DNA from: Szabonella alba
GTDB taxonomy: Bacteria > Pseudomonadota > Alphaproteobacteria > Rhodobacterales > Rhodobacteraceae
Length of the DNA stretch: 64,000 nt
NCBI RefSeq assembly: GCF_016765775.1
Contig: NZ_JAESVN010000005.1
Coordinates: forward strand, 264,636-328,635
Direction: 5' to 3'
Shown here: positions 9,530 through 17,263 of the stretch, piece by piece
Layout of the letters: each line of letters starts with the position of its first letter
How positions within the stretch are numbered: position 1 is the first letter of the stretch
Program-made: the position numbers and the translations under genes
Notes under the pieces: generated by a model
Seen by the model: only the letters and a program-made list of their open reading frames with translations
Database searches by the model: none
What the model was told of the DNA's origin: nothing

Positions 9530-10711
9530 ATGGCCGGAAACTGGAAGACGCGTACGCAACTTGTGCATGAGGGCAGCCGCCGCAGCCAATATGGCGAGAT
9601 GGCCGAGGCGATCTTTCTGACGCAGGGCTTTGTCTATGACAGCGCCGAACAGGCCGAGGCGCGGTTCGTGCAGTCGGGGCCGGATGAATTCATCTATGCC
9701 CGTTATGGCAATCCGACCACGCGGATGTTCGAAGACCGCATAGCCGCGATCGAGGGGACCGAGGATGCCTTTGCCACCGCCTCGGGCATGGCAGCGGTCA
9801 ATGGCGCGCTGATGTCGATGCTGCGGGCGGGCGATCATGTCGTGTCCTCACGCGCGCTGTTCGGTTCCTGCCTTTATGTGCTGGAAGAGGTTCTGATGCG
9901 CTTTGGCGTGCGCGTCACCTTTGTTGACGGGGCCGATCTGAACCAGTGGCGCGCGGCTGTGACGCCGGGCACCAAGGCGGTGTTCTTTGAATCCATGTCG
10001 AACCCGACACTGGAACTGGTCGATATCCGCGCGGTGTCTGATATCGCCCATGCGGCGGGCGCGCTGGTGGTGGTGGACAACGTCTTTGCAACACCGATCT
10101 TTTCGCGCGCGGTCGATCAGGGGGCGGATGTCGTGGTCTATTCCTCGACCAAACATATCGACGGGCAGGGCCGCGCCCTGGGCGGGGTGATCTGCGGCAC
10201 GCGCGATTTCGTGCGCAAGGTGGCCGAACCCTATCTGAAACATACCGGCGCGGCGATGAGCCCCTTTACCGCCTGGATCATGCTGAACGGCATGGCCACG
10301 CTGGATCTGCGCTGCCGGGCGATGGCGGCGGCGGCGCTTGAGATCGCGACCGCGATGGAGGCAGAACCGGGTATCGCGCGGGTGATCCATCCCGGCCTTG
10401 CCAGCCATGCGCAGCACGATCTGGCCATGGCGCAGATGGGATCGGGCGGCACGATGCTGTCCTTTGAGGTGAAAGGCGGGAAAGAGGCGGCGTTCCGTTT
10501 CCTCAATGCGCTGGAGATCATCAAGATTTCCAACAATCTGGGCGATGCGAAGTCCATCGCGACCCATCCGGCCACGACCACGCATCAGCGCCTGCCCGAG
10601 GATCAGAAGATTGCCCTTGGCATCTCGCCCGGGCTGATCCGGCTTTCGGTCGGGCTGGAAGATCCGGCCGATCTGATCGGCGATCTGCAGGCGGCGCTGG
10701 CTGCGGTCTGA
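9530..10711 (+). CDS. metZ: O-succinylhomoserine sulfhydrylase
   Basis: PLP-dependent Cys/Met metabolism enzyme (393 residues) that makes homocysteine from O-succinylhomoserine and sulfide in methionine synthesis. It carries YARYGNPTTRMFE (PLP phosphate binding from the partner subunit), ATASGMAA, the cofactor-binding Asp in VVVDNVFATP, and the Schiff-base lysine in YSSTKHIDGQGR. C-terminal SNNLGDAKSIATHPATTTH is typical of the family. The MetZ subgroup, rather than cystathionine gamma-synthase or MetY, is supported by length and the SAM-II leader; the exact acyl donor is not provable from sequence. Confidence 0.9.
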   Translation: MAGNWKTRTQLVHEGSRRSQYGEMAEAIFLTQGFVYDSAEQAEARFVQSGPDEFIYARYGNPTTRMFEDRIAAIEGTEDAFATASGMAAVNGALMSMLRAGDHVVSSRALFGSCLYVLEEVLMRFGVRVTFVDGADLNQWRAAVTPGTKAVFFESMSNPTLELVDIRAVSDIAHAAGALVVVDNVFATPIFSRAVDQGADVVVYSSTKHIDGQGRALGGVICGTRDFVRKVAEPYLKHTGAAMSPFTAWIMLNGMATLDLRCRAMAAAALEIATAMEAEPGIARVIHPGLASHAQHDLAMAQMGSGGTMLSFEVKGGKEAAFRFLNALEIIKISNNLGDAKSIATHPATTTHQRLPEDQKIALGISPGLIRLSVGLEDPADLIGDLQAALAAV

Positions 10712-10975
10712 TACAGGGGCGGGGCGGGTCAGCGTTTTTCCGCGCGTTGAGGCGCGCGGGCGGGGGCTCGTCCGCCTGCCTGCCGGCTTTGGCCGCCTGT
10801 TGTCGCATTAGCGGGGCTTTTCCGTCGCAATCGGCCTTTTCCGAATCCCGTCCAGCGCCTATCTGTGACGGGACCCGCCGAGTTGGGCAAACTGATCCGG
10901 GCATGAGGCCCGCGCGTATACCTGCTGACATTGACGGACGGCCATGTGCCGTGCCTGAACCGAAAGGATCCAGCC

Positions 10976-12064
10976 ATGAACATCCATACGCCCGAGATTG
11001 ACCGCATTCCGTCGCGCGCTGAGGTCGAGGCGGCGCTGGCGCTGCTGCGGCAGTGGGCGGGCAAGGCCAGCAATGCCGAGATTGCGGCGCTGGACCCTTC
11101 GGCGCTCGCACTGACGGGCGGCGGATACCCTGAATTCGCACGGCAATACCCGCGCGAATTCCGTGTGGATGATGCCTATAAGGCCAGCCTGCCCGACCTT
11201 CAGAATGGGCCTGCCAGCCTGATCGTCGGGGAAAAGGCGGTGATCCAGCATGTCGGGATTTCGAACTTCCGCCTGCCGATCCGCTACCGCACGCGGGATG
11301 CGGGCGAGGTGATGCTTGAAACCTCGGTCACCGGCACGGTTAGCCTTGAGGCGGATCGCAAGGGCATCAACATGAGCCGCATCATGCGGTCCTTCTATAC
11401 CCATGCCGACAGCGCCTTCAGCTTTGACGTGATCGAGCGGGCGCTGGAGGATTACAAGCGTGATCTGGGATCCTTCGATGCGCGCATCCAGATGCGGCTG
11501 TCCTTTCCGATGAAGGTCGACAGCCTGCGTTCGGGGCTTTCGGGCTGGCAATATTACGATATCGCGCTGGAACTGGTCGAGGCGGCGGGCATCCGCAAGA
11601 AGATCCTGCATCTGGATTTCGTCTATTCCTCGACCTGCCCTTGTTCGCTGGAACTGGCCGAACATGCGCGGCGGACACGCGGACAACTGGCGACGCCGCA
11701 TTCGCAGCGTTCGGTCGCCCGGCTGTCGGTCGAACTGCGCCCGGCCAAATGCCTGTGGTTCGAGGATCTGATCGAACTGGCCCGCGCCGCAGTGCCGACC
11801 GAGACGCAGGTCATGGTCAAGCGTGAGGATGAACAGGCCTTTGCTGAACTGAACGCCGCCAATCCGATCTTTGTCGAGGATGCGGCGCGGTCCTTCTCGG
11901 CGGCGTTGCGGGGCGATGCGCGGATCGGCGATTTCCGGGTGTTGGCGAGCCATCAGGAAAGCCTGCACAGCCATGATGCGGTCAGCCTCTTGACCGAAGG
12001 GCCGACCTTTGCCGCGACCAGCCTTGACCCCCGTCTGTTCCAGTCGCTGATCCATAGCGGCTAG
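10976..12064 (+). CDS. folE2: GTP cyclohydrolase FolE2 (type IB)
   Basis: First step of folate synthesis, GTP to dihydroneopterin triphosphate, in the cytoplasm. The 362-residue protein belongs to the FolE2/COG1469 family, unrelated in length to FolE. Key features: the metal-ligand cysteine region SSTCPCSLELAEH, the histidine in TPHSQRS, and GINMSRIMRSF. The ATG was selected because it follows AAAGGATC at 6 bases and begins a family-like N-terminus; the frame is open for 15 more codons upstream. FolE2 enzymes can use metals other than zinc and are often made when zinc is scarce, but I could not recognise a Zur site in the 264-base gap upstream. Confidence 0.93.
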   Translation: MNIHTPEIDRIPSRAEVEAALALLRQWAGKASNAEIAALDPSALALTGGGYPEFARQYPREFRVDDAYKASLPDLQNGPASLIVGEKAVIQHVGISNFRLPIRYRTRDAGEVMLETSVTGTVSLEADRKGINMSRIMRSFYTHADSAFSFDVIERALEDYKRDLGSFDARIQMRLSFPMKVDSLRSGLSGWQYYDIALELVEAAGIRKKILHLDFVYSSTCPCSLELAEHARRTRGQLATPHSQRSVARLSVELRPAKCLWFEDLIELARAAVPTETQVMVKREDEQAFAELNAANPIFVEDAARSFSAALRGDARIGDFRVLASHQESLHSHDAVSLLTEGPTFAATSLDPRLFQSLIHSG

Positions 12065-12141
12065 GATCCGCTGGCCGGGCCGGAGCCGCGCAACGCGGCC
12101 GAGGCTTGACAGGCACAGGGCCGCAGGCCAAGCCTCGGCGC

Positions 12142-13590
12142 ATGATCGACCTGCGCCCAGTCGGATATGTGATCGGATTGCTGCTAATGGCTTTGGCGGC
12201 GATGATGCTGTTTCCGATGATGCTGGACCTTGTCGCGGGCAATTCCAACTGGGCGGGCTTTCTGGAATCGGCGATCGTGACCGCGTTGTTCGGTGCCATT
12301 TTGTCTTTGGCCTGTGCCAATGGATCGGGGCGCGGTCTGACGCTGCAACAGACCTTTCTGCTGACCACCGCGACCTGGGTGATGATGCCGCTTTTCGGGG
12401 CCTTGCCCTTCATCATCGGCGCGCCTGATGCCTCGGTCACGGATGCCGTTTTCGAATCCATGTCGGGCATGACCACGACCGGCACCACAGCCTTTGTCGC
12501 GCTGGACAGCCTGCCGCCGGGCACGAATCTCTGGCGCGGCATCCTGCAATGGCTGGGCGGTCTGGGGATCGTGATCGTTGCGATGATCTTCCTGCCGGTG
12601 ATGAAGGTGGGCGGGATGCAGTTCTTCCGCTCGGAAGGGTTCGATACTCTGGGCAAGGTGCTGCCGCGCGCGCTCGATATCTCATCGGCGCTGATCCAGA
12701 TCTATATTGCGCTGACGGTGGTTTGCGCGGTGGTCTATTTCGCCCTTGGCATGTCGGGTTTCGATGCGGTGATGCATGCGCTGACCACGGTTTCCACCGG
12801 CGGGTTCTCGAATTACGACGCATCCTTTTCGGTCTTTGCCGGGCCGCTGGAATATGTGTCGGTGCTGTTCATGGTGCTGGCCTCGCTGCCCTTCATCCGC
12901 TTCATCCAGCTGACGCAGGGGTCGCTTCTGCCGCTCTGGCAGGATCCGCAGGTGCGGGCCTATGTGCGCTGGATGGCCTATGCGACACTGGCCATCGTGG
13001 CCTATCGCGTTCTGGCGCTGGAGCATGATTTTTTCGATGCTCTGCGCCAAAGCCTGTTCAACCTTGCCTCGATCAATTCGGGCACCGGCTATGCCTCGGC
13101 CGATGTCGCGGCATGGGGGGCTTTTCCCTTTGTCATCGCGATCCTTGCGGGGCTGGTGGGGGGCTGCACCTCCTCGACCGGGTGCTCGGTCAAGGTGTTC
13201 CGCTATCTTGTGGTGTTCGAGGCGATCCGCGTGCAGATCCGCCGCCTGCAAAGCCCGCAGGCGGTGATCGAACCGCGCTATCAGGGTCAGCGCATCGGCC
13301 GGGATGTGATCGATTCGGTGATCGTTTTCTTCACCATGTTCATCCTGACCTTCGGCGTGCTGGCCGTGGCGCTGTCACTGACCGGGCTGCATACGCGCAC
13401 CGCCTTTACTGCCGCCTGGACGGCGGTGGCCAATATCGGGCCGGTCTGGGGCCCCGAGGTCAGCCGCAATGGCGGGGTGACCGACTTCCCCGCCAGCGCG
13501 CGCTGGATCATGATCTTCGGCATGCTGGTCGGGCGGCTGGAACTTCTGTCAGTCTATGTGCTGTTTATGGCGCGGTTCTGGCGGGCCTGA
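12142..13590 (+). CDS. trkH: TrkH-family potassium uptake protein
   Basis: Integral inner-membrane K+ transporter subunit, 482 residues, with four repeats of a membrane helix-pore loop-membrane helix unit. Pore-loop signatures are visible: SMSGMTTTGTTAF, TTVSTGGFSNYD, INSGTGYASADV and NIGPVWGPEV. It normally works with the cytoplasmic NAD-binding TrkA, which is not in this window. The ATG giving MIDLRPVGYVIG is preferred to an upstream TTG because the first membrane segment starts right after it. It ends 16 bases from the convergent next gene. Confidence 0.92.
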   Translation: MIDLRPVGYVIGLLLMALAAMMLFPMMLDLVAGNSNWAGFLESAIVTALFGAILSLACANGSGRGLTLQQTFLLTTATWVMMPLFGALPFIIGAPDASVTDAVFESMSGMTTTGTTAFVALDSLPPGTNLWRGILQWLGGLGIVIVAMIFLPVMKVGGMQFFRSEGFDTLGKVLPRALDISSALIQIYIALTVVCAVVYFALGMSGFDAVMHALTTVSTGGFSNYDASFSVFAGPLEYVSVLFMVLASLPFIRFIQLTQGSLLPLWQDPQVRAYVRWMAYATLAIVAYRVLALEHDFFDALRQSLFNLASINSGTGYASADVAAWGAFPFVIAILAGLVGGCTSSTGCSVKVFRYLVVFEAIRVQIRRLQSPQAVIEPRYQGQRIGRDVIDSVIVFFTMFILTFGVLAVALSLTGLHTRTAFTAAWTAVANIGPVWGPEVSRNGGVTDFPASARWIMIFGMLVGRLELLSVYVLFMARFWRA

Positions 13591-13606
13591 GGCCCGCCGG
13601 ACCCCG

Positions 13607-15484
13607 TCATTTCCAGCAGGAAACCAGAACCGTCATCGCCGCCGCAACCTCGGTCAGATCCTCGGGCGAAAGCGCGCCGTTCCGGTCTGCGGATCGCAGG
13701 GTCATCTGCGTCCCAAGGCTGGCCGAAATCCGGTCGGCAGGGCGCAGGAAGGCTACGCCATCGGGCAGCACCCGTCCCTCGGGCGCGCCACCGGGCAGCA
13801 GCATTCCCAGTACGGCACCGGTCGCGTCGATCACAGGGCCGCCCGCATCGCCGGGCATGGCGGCAAGACCCAGGCGGGCAAGCCCGGTTTCGCCCGAAAG
13901 CCCCGTCACCTCTTCCAGCGAGCCGAAGGTCAGGGTCGGGGCGGGCAGGGCCGCCTCATAGGAATAGCCCGCCACGGCCACCTCACGGCCCAGACGGCCC
14001 AGATCATCGGCAAAACCTGCATGATGCGCGGGGGCCAGCGGGCGCGTCGGACGCAGCAGGGCCAGCCCTTCGGCCTCATCCACCGCAGCGACTTCGGCAT
14101 CCGTGTCGCGGTCAATGGTGATGCGGCTGCAGGATTGCAGAACATCGGTGGTGGTCAGAACGTCGCCCGTGGCCGAGACAAAGAAGCCCGAGCGCGACAC
14201 GGTGGGGCGGCGCACCTCCATGCCCGCCAGCAAGCCGCGACGGACCCCGTCATCCAAAGGCACAAGGCCGGGGTCAAGCGCCCGCCCCCCGATGGGTTGA
14301 AACGAGGCGCCGATGGCCGTGATCGCGCGGGCGGCGCGGTCTTCCAGCGCGGGGTCGGCGGGGTTCCAGATTACCATATAGCCCTTGACCAGCCCCTGAC
14401 TGAGTTCGGCAAAGGAATAGGAGGCAGTATCGCCGTTGCGGGCCGAGATCGAGAACGAGCGTTCGCCCAGAATCCGGTCCCCCGAGGCGGGAACGTCACG
14501 CAGGGTCTGCAGCACATCGTAAAGCCCGTTCAGGGCCGCACGGTCGCCCGGTTTCGAGATCAGCACGACCCGCAGCCCGCTGTCGTCCTTTTCGCGGTAA
14601 TGGACGAAAGGCGGCTCATAGGCATCGAATTCGACCAGCGCGAGCGGCAGATCGACCTCGATGCCGGATTCGTTTTCGGTCACGCGCTCCAGCCCCAGTT
14701 CGGCCTCGATCCGGGCAAGCTCATCCAGCATCTGGGCGCGCTGCGCGGTGGTCATGACGCCGGTGTCGTCATACCCGTTGGCGGCCTGCCATGCCGCCAT
14801 CGAGGCACGGGTTCCCGGACCGAAAGCGCCGTCAATGGCGGCGGTGTAATGGCCGAACCATTTCAGCGCGGACTGAAGCTCTTCGCGTTCGCTGCGGGTC
14901 AGGCGGGATTCGGATTGCCGCGCCTCGGCAAGGGTTTCGTCGGGCAGGGCCGGGGCGGGCTGAAGCGGGGCCGGCATGTCGGTCTCAGCCGGCGCTGGCG
15001 CGGTTTCCGCAGGCGCGGCCTGCGCATTGTCCGTTGCACCGTCAAGCGGGGTTTCGACGATTGCGGGCAGATCGCCCGGTGCCAGCGCCGGGGGCGCGGC
15101 TTCGGGCGCGGCTTCGGACGGGGCGGTGAAATCCTGCACCGGCTGGGCGGCAGGATCGGCGCCGATGGGCCAATAGGGCTGGCGGAACTGTTGGCCCGCC
15201 GCGATGAAACTGTCGGCAGGGATCAGATTTTCAGACCGCAGTTGCGCCAGCCGGGCAAGGCCCGCATCGGGCGAATAGGGGCCAAGGACAATGGCATACC
15301 AGCCCGAGGTCATCCGGAACCCGGCCACATCGGGAAACACCTGCGCATAGGCGCGGGCGCGGGTTTCGGCCTGGGTCAGGGTTGGCTGCGCTTCGATCTG
15401 GACCCATGCGCGCTCCTGTGCGCTGGCGGCGAGGGACAGCAGCATCCCGGCGCAGAGGGTCAGGAGAAAGGCGGCATGTCGCAT
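13607..15484 (-). CDS. Secreted trypsin-like protein with peptidoglycan-binding domain, catalytic residues absent
   Basis: A 625-residue exported protein. Residues 1-22 are a clear signal peptide (MRHAAFLLTLCAGMLLSLAASAQ). A SPOR-like segment follows (about 25-85, WVQIEAQPTL..GWYAIVLGPY), then an Ala/Pro-rich linker, a peptidoglycan_binding_1 type repeat (about 200-245, LQSALKWFGHYTAAIDGAFGPGTRASM), and a C-terminal trypsin-like domain (about 420-600). In that domain the usual GDSGGP reads GDAGGP, the TNxHVV histidine motif reads TTTDVLQSC and the DLALL aspartate motif reads EGLALLR. So all three triad positions appear changed. It is probably a periplasmic binding or scaffolding protein. The start was chosen at the signal peptide; the frame is open 15 codons upstream. 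Confidence 0.85.
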   Translation of the reverse strand: MRHAAFLLTLCAGMLLSLAASAQERAWVQIEAQPTLTQAETRARAYAQVFPDVAGFRMTSGWYAIVLGPYSPDAGLARLAQLRSENLIPADSFIAAGQQFRQPYWPIGADPAAQPVQDFTAPSEAAPEAAPPALAPGDLPAIVETPLDGATDNAQAAPAETAPAPAETDMPAPLQPAPALPDETLAEARQSESRLTRSEREELQSALKWFGHYTAAIDGAFGPGTRASMAAWQAANGYDDTGVMTTAQRAQMLDELARIEAELGLERVTENESGIEVDLPLALVEFDAYEPPFVHYREKDDSGLRVVLISKPGDRAALNGLYDVLQTLRDVPASGDRILGERSFSISARNGDTASYSFAELSQGLVKGYMVIWNPADPALEDRAARAITAIGASFQPIGGRALDPGLVPLDDGVRRGLLAGMEVRRPTVSRSGFFVSATGDVLTTTDVLQSCSRITIDRDTDAEVAAVDEAEGLALLRPTRPLAPAHHAGFADDLGRLGREVAVAGYSYEAALPAPTLTFGSLEEVTGLSGETGLARLGLAAMPGDAGGPVIDATGAVLGMLLPGGAPEGRVLPDGVAFLRPADRISASLGTQMTLRSADRNGALSPEDLTEVAAAMTVLVSCWK

Positions 15485-15600
15485 GGGTATTCCAATCCTG
15501 GGTCCGGATACAAAGCCCCTGCGAAGCACAAATTTGCGGATTTGGCCAGAGCCGAGTGCCGCCGCCAGCCCCTTGCACGCGGGGTTGTGACCAGGGCGGG

Positions 15601-15634
15601 AGCCTCCGGCGGAGGTATTTCGGCCAAGGTGAAA
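15601..15634 (+). repeat. Short hairpin repeat, variant of the intergenic family
   Basis: In the 269-base gap before glyQ, GCCTCC-GGC-GGAGGT forms a hairpin and is followed by ATTTCGGCCAAGGTGAAA. This resembles the hairpin plus ATTT plus A-rich tail layout of the other intergenic repeats here, but the sequence is different. The rest of the gap must hold the glyQ promoter; no clear -35/-10 pair was assigned. Confidence 0.45.
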
Positions 15635-15753
15635 TCACAGTCCGCAAGGCCGGGGGGCTGCGGCAGGCGGAAGATGGGCGCAGGGGCGGGCGCATTGACG
15701 CTTTGGCCCCTTGCGCCTAATGAGGGCGCGACACTCCGAGCCGGGAAAATGCC

Positions 15754-16689
15754 ATGTCCGATGCCGCCCCAACCGTGCCCAGCAGCTTTCAGGAAATCAT
15801 CCTGCGGCTGATGACCTATTGGGGAGGCAAGGGCTGCGCGGTGCTGCAGCCCTATGACATGGAGGTGGGGGCGGGAACCTTCCACCCGGCCACCACGTTG
15901 CGCGCGCTGGGGGACCGGCCCTGGGCTGCGGCCTATGTCCAGCCCTCGCGCCGCCCGACCGACGGGCGCTATGGCGAGAACCCGAACCGGTTGCAGCATT
16001 ATTATCAGTATCAGGTGCTGATCAAACCCTCGCCGCCGGAACTGCAGGATCTTTATCTGGGATCCTTGCGCGCCATCGGCATTGATACCGACCTGCATGA
16101 CATCCGCTTTGTCGAGGATGACTGGGAAAGCCCGACGCTGGGCGCCTGGGGGCTGGGCTGGGAGGTCTGGTGCGACGGGATGGAAGTCAGCCAGTTCACC
16201 TATTTCCAGCAGGTCGGCGGCCATGACTGCCGGCCCGTTTCGGGGGAACTGACCTATGGGCTGGAGCGGCTGGCCATGTATGTGCTTGGCGTCGATCATG
16301 TGATGGAGATGCCCTTCAACGATCCCGCAAGCCCAATTCCGCTGCGCTATGGCGACGTGTTCCGCCAGACGGAACAGGAATACAGCCGCTGGAATTTCGA
16401 TCAGGCCGATACCGGGATGCTGTTCCAGCATTTCAAGGATGCCGAAGCCGAATGCGAACGGATCCTTGCCGCGGATGAGATGGACAAGGCGGGGCGGCGG
16501 ATCGTTATGGCCCATCCGGCCTATGACCAATGCATCAAGGCTAGCCATCTGTTCAACCTGCTGGATGCGCGGGGCGTGATCTCGGTGACCGAGCGGCAGG
16601 CCTATATCGGGCGGGTGCGGGCGCTGGCGAAGAAATGCGCCGATGCGTTTGTCACGACCGAGGCCGGGCGGTCGGAGGCCCTGACATGA
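15754..16689 (+). CDS. glyQ: Glycine--tRNA ligase alpha subunit
   Basis: Catalytic (class II synthetase) subunit of the bacterial alpha2beta2 glycyl-tRNA synthetase, 311 residues. It shows the family segments [46 protein letters not shown] (motif 2), [22 protein letters not shown] and [12 protein letters not shown] (motif 3). It is the first gene of a glyQ, DUF6446-type, glyS run. Its TGA overlaps the next ATG as ATGA. Confidence 0.97.
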   Translation: MSDAAPTVPSSFQEIILRLMTYWGGKGCAVLQPYDMEVGAGTFHPATTLRALGDRPWAAAYVQPSRRPTDGRYGENPNRLQHYYQYQVLIKPSPPELQDLYLGSLRAIGIDTDLHDIRFVEDDWESPTLGAWGLGWEVWCDGMEVSQFTYFQQVGGHDCRPVSGELTYGLERLAMYVLGVDHVMEMPFNDPASPIPLRYGDVFRQTEQEYSRWNFDQADTGMLFQHFKDAEAECERILAADEMDKAGRRIVMAHPAYDQCIKASHLFNLLDARGVISVTERQAYIGRVRALAKKCADAFVTTEAGRSEALT

Positions 16690-17204
16690 TGGGCAAGATT
16701 CTGGCGGCCTCCATCGTCGTCTCGGCGCTGATCGCCGGAATCGCGATCTATTATCTTCAGGTCTATGCCTATTACGATGAAATCACGGCAGGATCGCCCG
16801 AGGCGCGGGTGACGCTGACAACGGCGGATGGTGCGGTCGAGGAGATTGCGGTGACCGATTTCCGGGGCATCGATTCCGACAGTTCCCCGATCCGCTATCG
16901 CGCCTGTTTCCGGCTGACCGTGACCCCCGATGCCACGACGCATCGCCCCTATGACGGGGCCGAGCCGTTGGTCGCACCGGGCTGGTTTGACTGTTTCGAC
17001 GCGCGTGAGATCGGCGAGGCGCTGGCCGCAGGTCAGGCAAGTGCCTGGATGGGAGAAGAGAACCATCGCTATGGCATCGACCGGATCGTGACCGTGCTGC
17101 CCGATGGCCGCGCCTTTGCCTGGCAGCAGATCAATGCCTGCGGCAAGGAAGTCTTCGACGGCAATCCGGCGCCGCCCGGTTGCCCGGCGCCACCTGTGCG
17201 CTGA
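16686..17204 (+). CDS. DUF6446-type membrane-anchored protein between glyQ and glyS
   Basis: A 172-residue protein of unknown function. Residues 4-24 are one hydrophobic helix ([20 protein letters not shown]), likely an uncleaved N-terminal anchor with the rest in the periplasm. The remainder contains four cysteines (in RACFR, DCFD, NACG and GCP) that could form disulfides. Genes of this type occur between glyQ and glyS in Rhodobacterales. The start overlaps the glyQ stop by 4 bases, indicating translational coupling. No enzymatic motif is visible. Confidence 0.8.
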   Translation: MMGKILAASIVVSALIAGIAIYYLQVYAYYDEITAGSPEARVTLTTADGAVEEIAVTDFRGIDSDSSPIRYRACFRLTVTPDATTHRPYDGAEPLVAPGWFDCFDAREIGEALAAGQASAWMGEENHRYGIDRIVTVLPDGRAFAWQQINACGKEVFDGNPAPPGCPAPPVR

Positions 17205-17263
17205 CCCCCCCCCGCGCCCTTTGATCCGACCCCGCCCGTCCCTGCCGTCAAGGAACCCGACCG

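Noticed and set aside
10712..10975. Riboswitch or Zur box upstream of folE2
   Set aside because: I looked for THF-II-like conserved blocks and for a palindromic Zur site and saw neither clearly.
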